From Wohlfahrtiimonas larvae (lineage in GTDB: Bacteria > Pseudomonadota > Gammaproteobacteria > Cardiobacteriales > Wohlfahrtiimonadaceae), in assembly GCF_039543665.1 (NCBI RefSeq), contig NZ_BAABKE010000010.1:20520-84519 (forward strand): DNA of 64,000 nucleotides, given 5' to 3'. Every line of letters begins with the position of its first letter. The stretch's first letter is position 1. The position numbers were made by a program, and so were the translations under genes. This document shows positions 45,375 through 54,096 of this stretch, piece by piece. A model generated the notes under the pieces. That model ran no database searches, was not told where the DNA came from, and saw nothing but the letters and a program-made list of their open reading frames with translations.

Positions 45375-45827
45375 ATGAACAAGATTTTAATTTCAGTTGC
45401 AACATTGCTTTTTGTCACAGCATGCGCAACAACAGAGGCTAATATGTCTAATAATCCGAATATTGTCACTGTAAAAGATATACAGCATCATAATTATATT
45501 TTAGCTGAAATTGATGGTAAAACTTATCGGACAGCAAAGAATGCAATGTCACCTAATATATCTTTTGGTGAAAAAATGCATGTTTCTGGTTCAATGTGTA
45601 ATAACTATTTTGGTCAAGGCGAATTAAAAAATGGCGTATTAACAGTAAAGGCTCTTGGTATGACAGAAAAATTCTGTGCGGATAGAACATTGAATAATTT
45701 AGATAGAAAAATTGGTCAATTATTAAGTGATGGTGCGAAATTGACATTAGATAATGACGGTCAAAATTTAACATTATCAAATGCATCAACAACTTTGAAG
45801 TTTGCACTTAAAGATTATGTGAATTAA
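45375..45827 (+). CDS. META-domain lipoprotein (HslJ-like)
   Basis: This 150-residue lipoprotein has the lipobox VTACAT (Cys at residue 17). A META/HslJ-like domain follows, with ISFGEKMHVSGSMCNNYFGQGELKNGVL and LGMTEKFCADRTLNNLDRKIGQLL, including two Cys that may form a disulfide. HslJ-type proteins are outer-membrane or periplasmic and related to heat or novobiocin stress. It follows relA by 12 nt behind AGAGGGGAG and ends the fabV-tyrA-relA unit before a clear terminator. A second META protein is encoded at 35109. Confidence 0.8.
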   Translation: MNKILISVATLLFVTACATTEANMSNNPNIVTVKDIQHHNYILAEIDGKTYRTAKNAMSPNISFGEKMHVSGSMCNNYFGQGELKNGVLTVKALGMTEKFCADRTLNNLDRKIGQLLSDGAKLTLDNDGQNLTLSNASTTLKFALKDYVN

Positions 45828-45850
45828 TTATCAGTTGACTGTGAATGATT

Positions 45851-45879
45851 AAAGGCTTACTTCGGTAAGCTTTTTTCTT
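45851..45879 (+). terminator. Rho-independent terminator after the META lipoprotein gene
   Basis: GCTTAC and GTAAGC pair around a stable TTCG tetraloop and are followed by six T residues. Confidence 0.9.
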
Positions 45880-45897
45880 ATAAATATAAGAGATACT

Positions 45898-46761
45898 ATG
45901 AGCCGTTTACAAAGTTTATCCTCTTTGGTTTTACCTTGTATGGTGATGATTGGCTATATTGTTGGTGATACTGTTTTTACAATATGGATGAGCATTCAAT
46001 TAGATCAGCCTATAGCCATTCAAAGATTATTTTGGCATTTATCGAGCTTTTATTGGTTATTAAAGATAGTGTGTCCATTATTGGCATCATTTGCGTGGAT
46101 TTTTAAACATTATAAAATTGCAATAACAATCAAAAACAGTCTATATATTGTTTTGATTACATGCTTATTAGTTTTGATGCTCAATAGCCTGAATATAGGA
46201 TTAACAAAATATTTATATGAAATCTTAAGCACAGAGCCATTCATGATTTTCTCATTGAAAATCTCTCCTGTATTGAATATTTTGCTGATACCTATCGGAT
46301 TACCTTTATTGTTTTGGGTTTTACTCAGTATAAAATTACCTTTAACTCACCAAAAAGAAACACAAACATTTAGTCATAGCATCATATTATTTTTATTACT
46401 GTGTGCAGTTGGCACAATATTGTATGGGGTGCTTATCTTATGTGTTCATTCTTATTTCACGCTTGATCATATTAAATTTATGCTATGCATCATGGTAGGA
46501 TGCTTTATTTATGATCGTTTACAGTATGCATCTTTCTATAATGTGGAAAGAATGACAATTGGGCGCTTTCTGATCATTGCCATCACTTTAGGTTTATTTT
46601 CAATGGTGAGTATAGTTTTCGCAAAGTATATTGTGAAAAATTATGGCGCAAAAGAAATGGCAAGCCTACTCATTTTTATTGTGATTGCAGGACTTGCCAT
46701 TATTCTTTCAACACAAGTGTTGATGCGAAAGCTCTGTTATGAAATGACGCCCATAAAATAA
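45898..46761 (+). CDS. Uncharacterised polytopic membrane protein
   Basis: I do not recognise a family. The 287 residues form about eight hydrophobic segments separated by short, basic loops. Charged positions inside the segments are few, and no transporter signature, lipobox or catalytic motif is visible. The start has a modest TAAGAG site. Its last 25 nt overlap the end of the convergent CitMHS gene, so it is transcribed towards that gene. A function cannot be assigned. Confidence 0.7.
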   Translation: MSRLQSLSSLVLPCMVMIGYIVGDTVFTIWMSIQLDQPIAIQRLFWHLSSFYWLLKIVCPLLASFAWIFKHYKIAITIKNSLYIVLITCLLVLMLNSLNIGLTKYLYEILSTEPFMIFSLKISPVLNILLIPIGLPLLFWVLLSIKLPLTHQKETQTFSHSIILFLLLCAVGTILYGVLILCVHSYFTLDHIKFMLCIMVGCFIYDRLQYASFYNVERMTIGRFLIIAITLGLFSMVSIVFAKYIVKNYGAKEMASLLIFIVIAGLAIILSTQVLMRKLCYEMTPIK

Positions 46762-48101
46762 GCAATCACTAATAATGATAATGATAATGCCCATATCCAA
46801 AAGAATGAAAATTTAATGTGTTGCCCCATGGATAATTTGGCTAAACCCAATCCCATCCATAATGCAGGTGAAAATGGTGAAATAAACGTTCCAACGATAC
46901 TACCAATTAACATTGCGTATGCAGATGTTGTAGGTGCAACGCCTGCAACAGTTGTGATTTGTTCCACAATTGGAAAGAGTGCAAGATAATAAGCATCTGT
47001 ATTTAACACAAGTTCTAATGGAATACCAAAAGCGCCAATGATGAGATGCAAATAAGGCAAGGCTGCTGAAGGTAGAATAGAAACTAAAGCTGTTGCAATA
47101 CTTGTCAACATGCCGGATTCTTTTAAGATCCCCAAGAATGTCCCTGCTGCTAAAATGATACTTGCCATCATGATCGCACCACCTGCGTGAGCAGAAATGC
47201 GTTCCATTTGCATTTTAGGCTGAGGGTAGTTGATGAGAAGGGCAATACATAGTGCAATCATAAAGACATAGCCAGAAGGTAAATAACCACTAACCAATAC
47301 CGCCAATGTTGCAATAAATAATACGGCATTGATCCAACGTAATTTAGGACGAAGTAAAGATTCTCTTTCAGCGCTTGCTTTAGCATCCAATAAATCTTCT
47401 GTGATTGCAGCTTCGTCACTTTGTGAAGCGAGTTTTTCTACCGTTAATGTATGGGATGTTTCTGAAGTGATAAATAATTCTGATCGACGAATACGTTTTT
47501 GTTCTTTTAATCCCATGATCACGGCTAAAGCAATCATCAGGACAACACCAACTAATTGAACAGGAATAAGAGGACGCCATAAATCGATCGCATCCATATC
47601 AAGCACTGCTGCGATTCTTCCGATTGGACCGCCCCAAGGCAGCATATTGATCAATCCCGCACTTGCTGCTAATAATAAGAAAAGAACATAAGGATTCATA
47701 TTTAAGCGTTTATAGAGCGGCAATAGCGGAGGTACAACAAGTAAGAAAGTTGATGCGCCTGCACCATCTAGTTGAGCAATGATAGAAACAATGACAGTAC
47801 CAACAGTCACAGCAACAACGTTACCATTTGTAAGCTTAATCATGCCATTGATAATGGGTTCAAATAAACCAACATCATTCATCACACCAAAGAATAAAAT
47901 GGCGAATATGAACATAATGACAACTTGCAACACAGAACGAACACCTGATTGATAGAATTTGGAAATCGTTTCTAAATCAAATCCTGCAACTAAAGCACCA
48001 ACAATGGGTACTAATATTAAACAAATGACAGGCGATACTTTTTCTGTTAATAAAAGTAAAACAATGATGAGTATGATGCATAATCCTACGGTAGTTAACA
48101 T
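46737..48101 (-). CDS. CitMHS-family citrate/metal-citrate:proton symporter
   Basis: This 454-residue inner-membrane carrier has about eleven to twelve helices. Family patterns include VICLILVPIVGALVAGFDLETISKFYQSGVRSV, QLDGAGASTFLLVVPPLLPLYKRLNM, NMLPWGGPIGRIAAVL and ISPFSPALWMGLGLAKLSMGQHIKFSFFW. CitMHS transporters take up citrate complexed with Mg or Ca, or related di- and tricarboxylates. A charged insertion near residues 210-245 joins the two halves. An AAAGGGAA ribosome-binding site lies before the start. Metal preference is unknown. Confidence 0.9.
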   Translation of the reverse strand: MLTTVGLCIILIIVLLLLTEKVSPVICLILVPIVGALVAGFDLETISKFYQSGVRSVLQVVIMFIFAILFFGVMNDVGLFEPIINGMIKLTNGNVVAVTVGTVIVSIIAQLDGAGASTFLLVVPPLLPLYKRLNMNPYVLFLLLAASAGLINMLPWGGPIGRIAAVLDMDAIDLWRPLIPVQLVGVVLMIALAVIMGLKEQKRIRRSELFITSETSHTLTVEKLASQSDEAAITEDLLDAKASAERESLLRPKLRWINAVLFIATLAVLVSGYLPSGYVFMIALCIALLINYPQPKMQMERISAHAGGAIMMASIILAAGTFLGILKESGMLTSIATALVSILPSAALPYLHLIIGAFGIPLELVLNTDAYYLALFPIVEQITTVAGVAPTTSAYAMLIGSIVGTFISPFSPALWMGLGLAKLSMGQHIKFSFFWIWALSLSLLVIAYFMGVIS

Positions 48102-48331
48102 ATATTATTAATTCCCTTTATATTTTATTGTTAGAGATTGATTAATAGTATTATATTTTTTTAACTTTTCGTTAAATTAAGTGCTGATGAATAAATAATG
48201 ATCAAATTTTTATTTTGATAATAATCTATATAGTGTTGATAAATAATAGTTTTTTTATAATTGATGGATGTTTTTTAAGTTACAAAATTATTACAGTTTT
48301 TATGGTTTGAAAGAGTTGTAAGGCTGTGAAA

Positions 48332-48376
48332 TAAAAAAATCCTGTTAGATTTTGATCGATCATCTAACAGGATGTA
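48332..48376 (-). terminator. Rho-independent terminator of the copYZ-copA operon
   Basis: On the minus strand, ATCCTGTTAGAT and ATCTAACAGGAT form a 12-bp stem followed by a run of seven T residues, just past the copA stop. Confidence 0.92.
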
Positions 48377-48384
48377 GTATAAAT

Positions 48385-50592
48385 TTATAGCTTTTTCTTG
48401 TTCAGTAATAATGAGTTGGTTAAAACGCTCACTGAGCTGAATGCCATCGCACCACCTGCGATGATTGGGCTCAATAAACCAAAAGCTGCAAACGGAATGC
48501 CAACTGTGTTGTATAAGAATGCCCAGAAAAGGTTTTGGCGAATCTTTTTCATAGTTTCTTTGGATAATTGTAAAGTACGATCCACATTGATTAAGTCACC
48601 ATTCATGATCGTGATATCTGCACTTTCCATTGCAATATCTGTGCCTGTGCCCATTGCAATGCCGATATCTGCTTGTGCTAATGCAGGAGCATCATTCATT
48701 CCATCACCAATCATGGCAATTTTTAAGCCTTTGTTTTGTAACTCTTTCACATAGTTTGCTTTATCTTGTGGCAATACTTCTGCAAAAATATGTGATTCAT
48801 CCAAATGAACTTGTGAGCCAATATGAAGGGCAGTACGTTTGTTATCACCTGTCATCATATAAACATCAATGCCTTTAGCTTGTAAGCGTTGGATTGCTTC
48901 TGCTGTGGTTGGTTTTAGTTGATCCGCTACAGCAATTAAGCCAATGAGCTGTTGCTCTGATCCTAATAACATCACAGTTTTACCAGTGCTTTCTAACTGT
49001 TGAATCATATCAATATGTGTATCAATATTGATATTCTGTTGATCCATAAAGCGCTTTGCACCCACATAATATGTTTTGCCATTCAAATCACCCGAGATAC
49101 CAAAACCTGTGTGTGATGTAAAATTATCAACAGTTTGTGGCTGGATCTCTTGATCATTGGCATAGTTCACAATGGCTTTCGCTAAAGGATGCTCTGAGAA
49201 TGTTTCGAGAGAAGATAATACTGTTAAAATTGTTTGCCCATCGTTAGAGAAAGCTTGGAAGTCCGTCACAACAGGTTTACCTTCTGTCAATGTCCCTGTT
49301 TTATCTACGATCACTGCATTGATGATGGATGCTGTTTCTAATGCTTCACCATTTTTGATTAAAATGCCGTAGCGAGCACCCAACCCTGTACCCACCATGA
49401 TTGCAGTGGGCGTTGCTAAACCTAGTGCACATGGGCAAGCAATCACTAAGACTGAAACAGCGTGGATAATGGCTGTAGTTGAGTCTTTAGTAATGTACCA
49501 AGAGATCAGCCATGTCAAAATTGCGATACCAATCACGGTTGGCACAAAGATTGCTGAAATTGTATCTGCGAGTTTTTGAATGGGTGCACGGCTACCTTGT
49601 GCATCTTCCACCATTTTAATGATTTTTGATAATGTACTTTCATTGCTTGCTTTTAAGACTTTTGCAGTCAATGTGCCTGTACTATTCATTGTGCCGCTGT
49701 AAATCACATCACCGATATTTTTTTCAACAGGTAAACTTTCGCCTGTGAGCATGCTTTCATCAATGGATGTATAGCCTGAAACAACTTCAGCATCTACAGG
49801 AATGGAGCGCCCTGGTTGAATCAAAATTAAATCGCCCATTTTTACTGCTTCTACAGGGATTTCTTTAGGTTGATTGTTTTCATCTAAAACTAAAGCTGTT
49901 TTAGGTTGAAGATCTAATAATTGTTTCAATGCGCTATTAGTGCGGGATTTCGCTAAATGCTCTAAATATTTACCCAAGAGAATCAATGTGATGATTACTG
50001 CACTTGCTTCAAAGTATAAGTGCCCTTGAGGTTGGCTAAAGAAGCCATTATAGATACTGAGTAGATAGGCACTTGTTGTTCCCAATGCGACGAGTACATC
50101 CATCGTTGCTGAGCCATTTTTTAAAGATAAATAAGTACCTTTATAAAAACGTGCGCCAATATAAAATTGAACTGGCGTTGTTAATAGTAATTGTACCCAA
50201 GGTGTATGCACAAAGTGAACCCAAGCTGCTTCACTTTTCAGAATCATGGCAAACATGCCAATCACCATTGGGAGAGATAATAAGCTACTGATAATCAGCT
50301 CTATTTTTAATTTTTTAAGCTCTTTGGCTTGTGCTTTTTCCAAGGATTCTTGGTTTTCTGCTAAATCTAAAATAGCGCCATAACCTGCTTTTGCCACAAA
50401 ACCTTCAATAGTTTCTGGCGTGATTAAATTAGGATCAAATGAAACAACGGCCTTTTCTGTAGCAAAATTCACATAGGCATTATTGATCCCATCTTTTTTA
50501 TTTAAGATTTTTTCAATGCGCGCCGAACAGTTGGTACAAGTCATCCCTGTGATGGCAAATGTTTCTTGGCGAATTGTTTCATTTGAGTTCAT
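48385..50592 (-). CDS. copA: Copper-exporting P-type ATPase
   Basis: This 735-residue P1B-ATPase pumps Cu(I) out of the cytoplasm. It has one N-terminal heavy-metal-associated domain with GMTCTNCSARIEK, eight membrane helices with the ion-binding CPC in VIACPCALGLATPTAIMVG, actuator TGES, phosphorylation motif DKTGTLTEGKP, an HP pair in FSEHPLAKAI and GDGMNDAPALAQADIGIAMG. The start at 50592 (MNSNETIRQ) lies 1 nt from the copYZ stop. The longer frame to 50637 lies inside copYZ and is not needed. It is translationally close to, and co-transcribed with, the CopY-CopZ gene. Confidence 0.96.
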   Translation of the reverse strand: MNSNETIRQETFAITGMTCTNCSARIEKILNKKDGINNAYVNFATEKAVVSFDPNLITPETIEGFVAKAGYGAILDLAENQESLEKAQAKELKKLKIELIISSLLSLPMVIGMFAMILKSEAAWVHFVHTPWVQLLLTTPVQFYIGARFYKGTYLSLKNGSATMDVLVALGTTSAYLLSIYNGFFSQPQGHLYFEASAVIITLILLGKYLEHLAKSRTNSALKQLLDLQPKTALVLDENNQPKEIPVEAVKMGDLILIQPGRSIPVDAEVVSGYTSIDESMLTGESLPVEKNIGDVIYSGTMNSTGTLTAKVLKASNESTLSKIIKMVEDAQGSRAPIQKLADTISAIFVPTVIGIAILTWLISWYITKDSTTAIIHAVSVLVIACPCALGLATPTAIMVGTGLGARYGILIKNGEALETASIINAVIVDKTGTLTEGKPVVTDFQAFSNDGQTILTVLSSLETFSEHPLAKAIVNYANDQEIQPQTVDNFTSHTGFGISGDLNGKTYYVGAKRFMDQQNINIDTHIDMIQQLESTGKTVMLLGSEQQLIGLIAVADQLKPTTAEAIQRLQAKGIDVYMMTGDNKRTALHIGSQVHLDESHIFAEVLPQDKANYVKELQNKGLKIAMIGDGMNDAPALAQADIGIAMGTGTDIAMESADITIMNGDLINVDRTLQLSKETMKKIRQNLFWAFLYNTVGIPFAAFGLLSPIIAGGAMAFSSVSVLTNSLLLNKKKL

Positions 50593-50593
50593 A

Positions 50594-50803
50594 TTAAGCT
50601 TCCTTAGCGTCAAAACCGATGTTGTCAAACTCTTCAATCAATTGTGCAATCGTCACAGATTCATCAAATTCGACTGTGGTTGTTTTGGCTGCGATGTCTG
50701 ATGTCACAGAGTGAACACCTGAAATTGCACTCAATCCTTTTTCGATAGAAGATGTGCAATGTCCGCAACTAATTTCTGGCACAGAAAATGTTACTTTTTT
50801 CAT
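50594..50803 (-). CDS. copZ: Possible free CopZ from an internal start in the copYZ gene
   Basis: Inside copYZ, in the same frame, the ATG at 50803 is preceded by AAAGGAAAAATAGT, a good ribosome-binding site. Translation from it gives a 69-residue heavy-metal-associated protein with SCGHC, the length of stand-alone CopZ. The gene may therefore produce both the fusion and a free chaperone. Internal initiation is inferred. Confidence 0.45.
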   Translation of the reverse strand: MKKVTFSVPEISCGHCTSSIEKGLSAISGVHSVTSDIAAKTTTVEFDESVTIAQLIEEFDNIGFDAKEA

Positions 50804-51265
50804 ACTATTTTTCCTTTGAATGCTTTGGGAACAACAATCATCAATACATGTGCATTGACCTTTAATGCAGTTACACGGAACTTTATCAAGTGCAACTTGT
50901 ACTTTTTTCTCTAAAGCTTGTGAGATTAAAGCGATATCGCTATGTGATAGAGGATTTTCTTCTAACAGCGCAGCAATATATTTGCCCATTTTTGTGGAGC
51001 AAATGTGGTGGGCCAATTCAGCACGCGATTGCTGGAGTGACTCTTTTTCTGAAATGGTAGGGAAGTAGCGATAGCGATTGCCTTCTGGATGTTTGCCGAC
51101 ATAACCTTTATTCACTAAGCGAGCGATTAAGGTTTTCACTGTGGAAGGCTTCCATTCATATTTCTCGGACAGCAAAGTCGTAACTTCATTGCTATAGCAT
51201 TCACCTTGTGTCCAAAGGATGCGCATCACTTCCCACTCTGTTTTCGTAATTTTGATGTGTGACAT
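50594..51265 (-). CDS. copY: Fused CopY-type repressor and CopZ-type copper chaperone
   Basis: This 223-residue protein has two parts. Residues 1-~150 are a CopY/BlaI winged-helix repressor (KITKTEWEVMRILWTQGECYSNEVTTLL, WKPSTVKTLIARLVNKGYVGKHPEGNRYRYFP) ending in CNCIKGQCTC, the CxCxxxxCxC copper/zinc-binding motif of enterococcal CopY. Residues 155-223 are a complete heavy-metal-associated domain (MKKVTFSVPEISCGHCTSSIEKGL) equal in size to CopZ. In Enterococcus these are separate proteins, with CopZ delivering Cu(I) to CopY to release DNA. The fusion and the Firmicute-like style suggest transfer followed by loss of the copY stop codon. Confidence 0.88.
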   Translation of the reverse strand: MSHIKITKTEWEVMRILWTQGECYSNEVTTLLSEKYEWKPSTVKTLIARLVNKGYVGKHPEGNRYRYFPTISEKESLQQSRAELAHHICSTKMGKYIAALLEENPLSHSDIALISQALEKKVQVALDKVPCNCIKGQCTCIDDCCSQSIQRKNSMKKVTFSVPEISCGHCTSSIEKGLSAISGVHSVTSDIAAKTTTVEFDESVTIAQLIEEFDNIGFDAKEA

Positions 51266-51286
51266 TCATCTATCCTAAAATTCATT

Positions 51287-51302
51287 GACTACAGTTGTAG
51301 TC
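51287..51302. promoter_or_regulatory. cop box, operator for the CopY repressor
   Basis: GACTACAGTTGTAGTC is a perfect dyad containing TACA-N2-TGTA, the CopY operator core known from Enterococcus and other Firmicutes. It lies 22 nt upstream of the copYZ start. Repression by CopYZ at this site, relieved by copper, is inferred from the match. Confidence 0.8.
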
Positions 51303-51314
51303 GATTTAACGTAA

Positions 51315-51342
51315 ATGATAATACTTATTGGAAATAATGCAA
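51315..51342 (-). promoter_or_regulatory. Candidate promoter of the copYZ-copA operon
   Basis: On the minus strand, TTGCAT (-35) and TATCAT (-10) are 16 nt apart. The predicted transcription start lies right before the cop box, so bound CopY would block it. Confidence 0.45.
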
Positions 51343-51373
51343 ATGTTTTTTGTGATTAAAATATTCTAGGTGT

Positions 51374-51398
51374 AAAAAAACCTAGCCAAAGCTAGGTT
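51374..51398 (-). terminator. Rho-independent terminator after bcp
   Basis: On the minus strand, AACCTAGC and GCTAGGTT form an 8-bp stem around TTTG, followed by T residues. It lies downstream of the bcp stop. Confidence 0.75.
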
Positions 51399-51421
51399 AT
51401 GAATTGCTAATATTGAGTAAG

Positions 51422-51892
51422 CTATAATACTTTAATTGCCTCAATTACAGCTTCTGCGTGTTCTGCAACTTTTACTTTGCGCCATTCTTTTAATAAGTTG
51501 CCTTCGTTATCTAATAAGAAAGTGCTTCGCTCGATGCCAAAGCCGATTTTGCCAAACATACTTTTTTCTTTAATCACGCCAAAAGCATTGCACACTTGGC
51601 TCTCTTTATCTGAGAGTAATGGAAATTCAAGGTTATATTTGGTTGAAAATTTCTGGTGTGAACCTACAGAATCACGAGAAACACCTACAATTGCTGTATC
51701 CAATGATTGCAATGTTGCTAAATGTTCTTGGAATGCTTTTGCTTCATTGGTGCATCCTGGTGTGCTATCTTTTGGGTAAAAATAAACCACCAAATATTTT
51801 GCTGTGCCAACGATATCACTCAAAGATTGTTCTTCTGATTGCGTGGGAAATTTGATATTCCAAAGGGATTGGATCGTAATAGATTCTGACAT
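51422..51892 (-). CDS. bcp: Thioredoxin-dependent thiol peroxidase (Bcp/PrxQ)
   Basis: This 156-residue peroxiredoxin reduces hydrogen peroxide and organic hydroperoxides using thioredoxin. The peroxidatic Cys lies in YPKDSTPGCTNEAKAFQEHL, and VGVSRDSVGSHQKFSTKYNLEFPLLSD is typical of the family. The usual resolving Cys five residues later is absent (TPGCTNEAKAF), so it may use the Cys in QVCNAFG or work as a 1-Cys form. It has its own terminator and runs divergently from creB. Confidence 0.9.
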   Translation of the reverse strand: MSESITIQSLWNIKFPTQSEEQSLSDIVGTAKYLVVYFYPKDSTPGCTNEAKAFQEHLATLQSLDTAIVGVSRDSVGSHQKFSTKYNLEFPLLSDKESQVCNAFGVIKEKSMFGKIGFGIERSTFLLDNEGNLLKEWRKVKVAEHAEAVIEAIKVL

Positions 51893-51961
51893 AATGCTCT
51901 CCTAAGTGAGTAAAATATTATGAGATAATAGCAGAAAATAACTGATGGATGACCAATAAGC

Positions 51962-52654
51962 ATGACCAAGATTTTAGTCGTTGAAGATGAAAAAAGCATT
52001 GCAGATACAATATTGTTTGCATTACAGCAGGAAGGCTTTGAGTGTGATTGGGTGACTTTAGGAACAAAAGCACTCGAAATGCAGCAAAGCAATGCTTATG
52101 ATTTTTGGGTTTTAGATGTTGGTTTGCCTGATTTAAATGGCTTTGAAGTATGTAAGCAATTGCGTAAATTCTCAGAAATTCCAGTGATTTTCCTAACTGC
52201 ACGTGATAATGAAATTGATCGCATTGTGGGTTTAGAAATCGGTGCGGATGACTATATTGGTAAGCCATTCAGCCCAAGAGAATTGGTTGCTCGCGTTAAA
52301 GTGATCTTGAAACGAGTTCAACCAATGGATAATAAAACTATATTGGAAGAACCAAGTTTGAGCACAGGTTTTTCAATAGATGAAGCATGCTTTGCGATCA
52401 CTTATGATAACGAACGATTATCTTTAACGCGCCATGAATATCAGATTTTGTCTCATTTATTGAATCACCCAAAGCAAATTCTAAGCCGAGATCAATTGCT
52501 GAATGCTGTGGGTGTTTCTGCTGATGCCAGTTATGAACGCACAATTGATACGCACATCAAATCCATTCGTGCCAAATTGCGTAATATTGATCCTGAATTG
52601 GATGTGATTAAAACACATCGTGGTTTTGGTTATAGCTTTGAATTGGATCATTAA
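51962..52654 (+). CDS. creB: CreB-type response regulator
   Basis: This 230-residue OmpR-family regulator has a receiver domain with acidic pocket VVEDEKS, phosphoacceptor Asp in DFWVLDVGLPDLNGFE, TARDNE and the Lys of YIGKPFSPREL, then a winged-helix domain (LTRHEYQILSHLLNHPKQILSRDQLL, RTIDTHIKSIRAKLR, THRGFGYSF). It pairs with the CreC kinase encoded 2 nt later. In enteric bacteria CreBC controls metabolism and envelope genes including creD, which lies downstream in this window. Confidence 0.9.
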   Translation: MTKILVVEDEKSIADTILFALQQEGFECDWVTLGTKALEMQQSNAYDFWVLDVGLPDLNGFEVCKQLRKFSEIPVIFLTARDNEIDRIVGLEIGADDYIGKPFSPRELVARVKVILKRVQPMDNKTILEEPSLSTGFSIDEACFAITYDNERLSLTRHEYQILSHLLNHPKQILSRDQLLNAVGVSADASYERTIDTHIKSIRAKLRNIDPELDVIKTHRGFGYSFELDH

Positions 52655-52656
52655 AT

Positions 52657-54096
52657 ATGGCAATCTCTAAGCGGATATTCATCTTCTATTTTCTTTTTGT
52701 GGCACTCTGTGGTTACTTTATGGTGCATCTATTTTCGCGTCAAGTTTATCCAAGTGTTCGCCAAACGACGGAAGAAACATTGGTGGATACGGCGAATTTA
52801 TTAGCGGAAATTGTGGCATTTGATCTACAAGATGAAAAGATTACACCTGAATATCTGCAAAAAAGAATGCAATCATATCAACAACGAAATCCTAAAGCTA
52901 AAATTTGGGATGTGGAAAAAAGTGATGTGAGCTTGAATGTTTACATCACGGATAAAAATGGCATTGTATTGTTTGATTCAGAGAATCGTGCAGTTGGGCA
53001 GGATTATTCAAATTGGCGCGATGTTTATCTCACATTGCATGGACAATATGGTGCGAGAAGTTCTAAAGGTATTTCTAAATATGATACGAAAGGTGTTTCC
53101 TCCATCATGTATGTGGGCGCACCGATTTATCATCAAGGTGAAATCATTGGTGTATTAACCGTTTCTAAACCCAATAGTACGACAGATGCTTACATTGCGA
53201 GCGCCAAATCAGAACTCACATTTTTCGCTTTAATTTTATTTGGTACAAGTATTGTGGTTGGGGCGATTTTGTCGTGGTGGTTAGGTTTTTCATTCAGAAA
53301 ATTGATTGATTACGCAAAGAAGCTTGGGAAAGGCGAAAGAGAAGTTCAGCCACAATTTTATGGTAAAGATTTGAATGTATTGGCTTCAACTTTATCTAAT
53401 CTACGTGAAGAGTTGGATGGCAAAGAGTATGTTGAGCATTATGTGAATACATTAACTCATGAACTAAAAAGCCCATTGGCAGCGATTCGTGGTGCCAGTG
53501 AATTATTGCAAAATGATATGGATAAAGAAACTCAACGTAAATTCTTGGATAATATTGAGCGAGAAAGTGCTCGCTTACAGAATCTGATTGATCGCGTATT
53601 AAAGCTGAGTATGGTTGAGCAAAAGCAATCGTTAGAATCTAGTCAAAGCTTGAATTTAGCAATATTGATGGCAGAAGTTTTGGATGGCTTTGCATCATTG
53701 ATTCAGCAAAAAGATATCAATGTGCAATGTAGCTTACCAAAGAATTTAACATTCATTGGTGATCATTTCTTAATGACACAAGCATTGTCCAATATCATCA
53801 GTAATGCGATTGATTTTATGCCGAATGATGGGCGATTGAGTATTGATGGAAAATTGAATAATCATCACATTGAAATTAACATTCACAATGAAGGCTCGCA
53901 GATTCCTGATTATGCATTGTCACGTTTATACGAACGATTTTACTCTTTGCCACGACCAGATTCGGGCGAGAAAAGTACAGGTTTGGGACTGAACTTTGTG
54001 AAAGAAATTATTGCCTTGCACAAAGGTGAAATTTCCATCGAAAACAAAGATAATGGCGTGAATGTTTGTATTCATATTCCAAAAGGGCATCGCTAA
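52657..54096 (+). CDS. creC: CreC-type sensor histidine kinase
   Basis: This 479-residue membrane kinase begins with a transmembrane segment (FYFLFVALCGYFMVHLF) and a periplasmic sensor domain with VRQTTEETLVDTANLLAE, the CreC pattern. A second transmembrane segment (ALILFGTSIVVGAILSWWLGF) follows, then a HAMP-like region, the DHp His in YVNTLTHELKSPLAAIRGASELL and a HATPase with NIISNAIDFMP and GLGLNFVKEI. It forms a two-component pair with CreB. Its stop is followed at once by the DUF486 gene start. Confidence 0.9.
   Translation: MAISKRIFIFYFLFVALCGYFMVHLFSRQVYPSVRQTTEETLVDTANLLAEIVAFDLQDEKITPEYLQKRMQSYQQRNPKAKIWDVEKSDVSLNVYITDKNGIVLFDSENRAVGQDYSNWRDVYLTLHGQYGARSSKGISKYDTKGVSSIMYVGAPIYHQGEIIGVLTVSKPNSTTDAYIASAKSELTFFALILFGTSIVVGAILSWWLGFSFRKLIDYAKKLGKGEREVQPQFYGKDLNVLASTLSNLREELDGKEYVEHYVNTLTHELKSPLAAIRGASELLQNDMDKETQRKFLDNIERESARLQNLIDRVLKLSMVEQKQSLESSQSLNLAILMAEVLDGFASLIQQKDINVQCSLPKNLTFIGDHFLMTQALSNIISNAIDFMPNDGRLSIDGKLNNHHIEINIHNEGSQIPDYALSRLYERFYSLPRPDSGEKSTGLGLNFVKEIIALHKGEISIENKDNGVNVCIHIPKGHR

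Noticed and set aside
50592..50637. Upstream start for copA at 50637
   Set aside because: It would begin inside copYZ. The heavy-metal-associated domain starts soon after the ATG at 50592.
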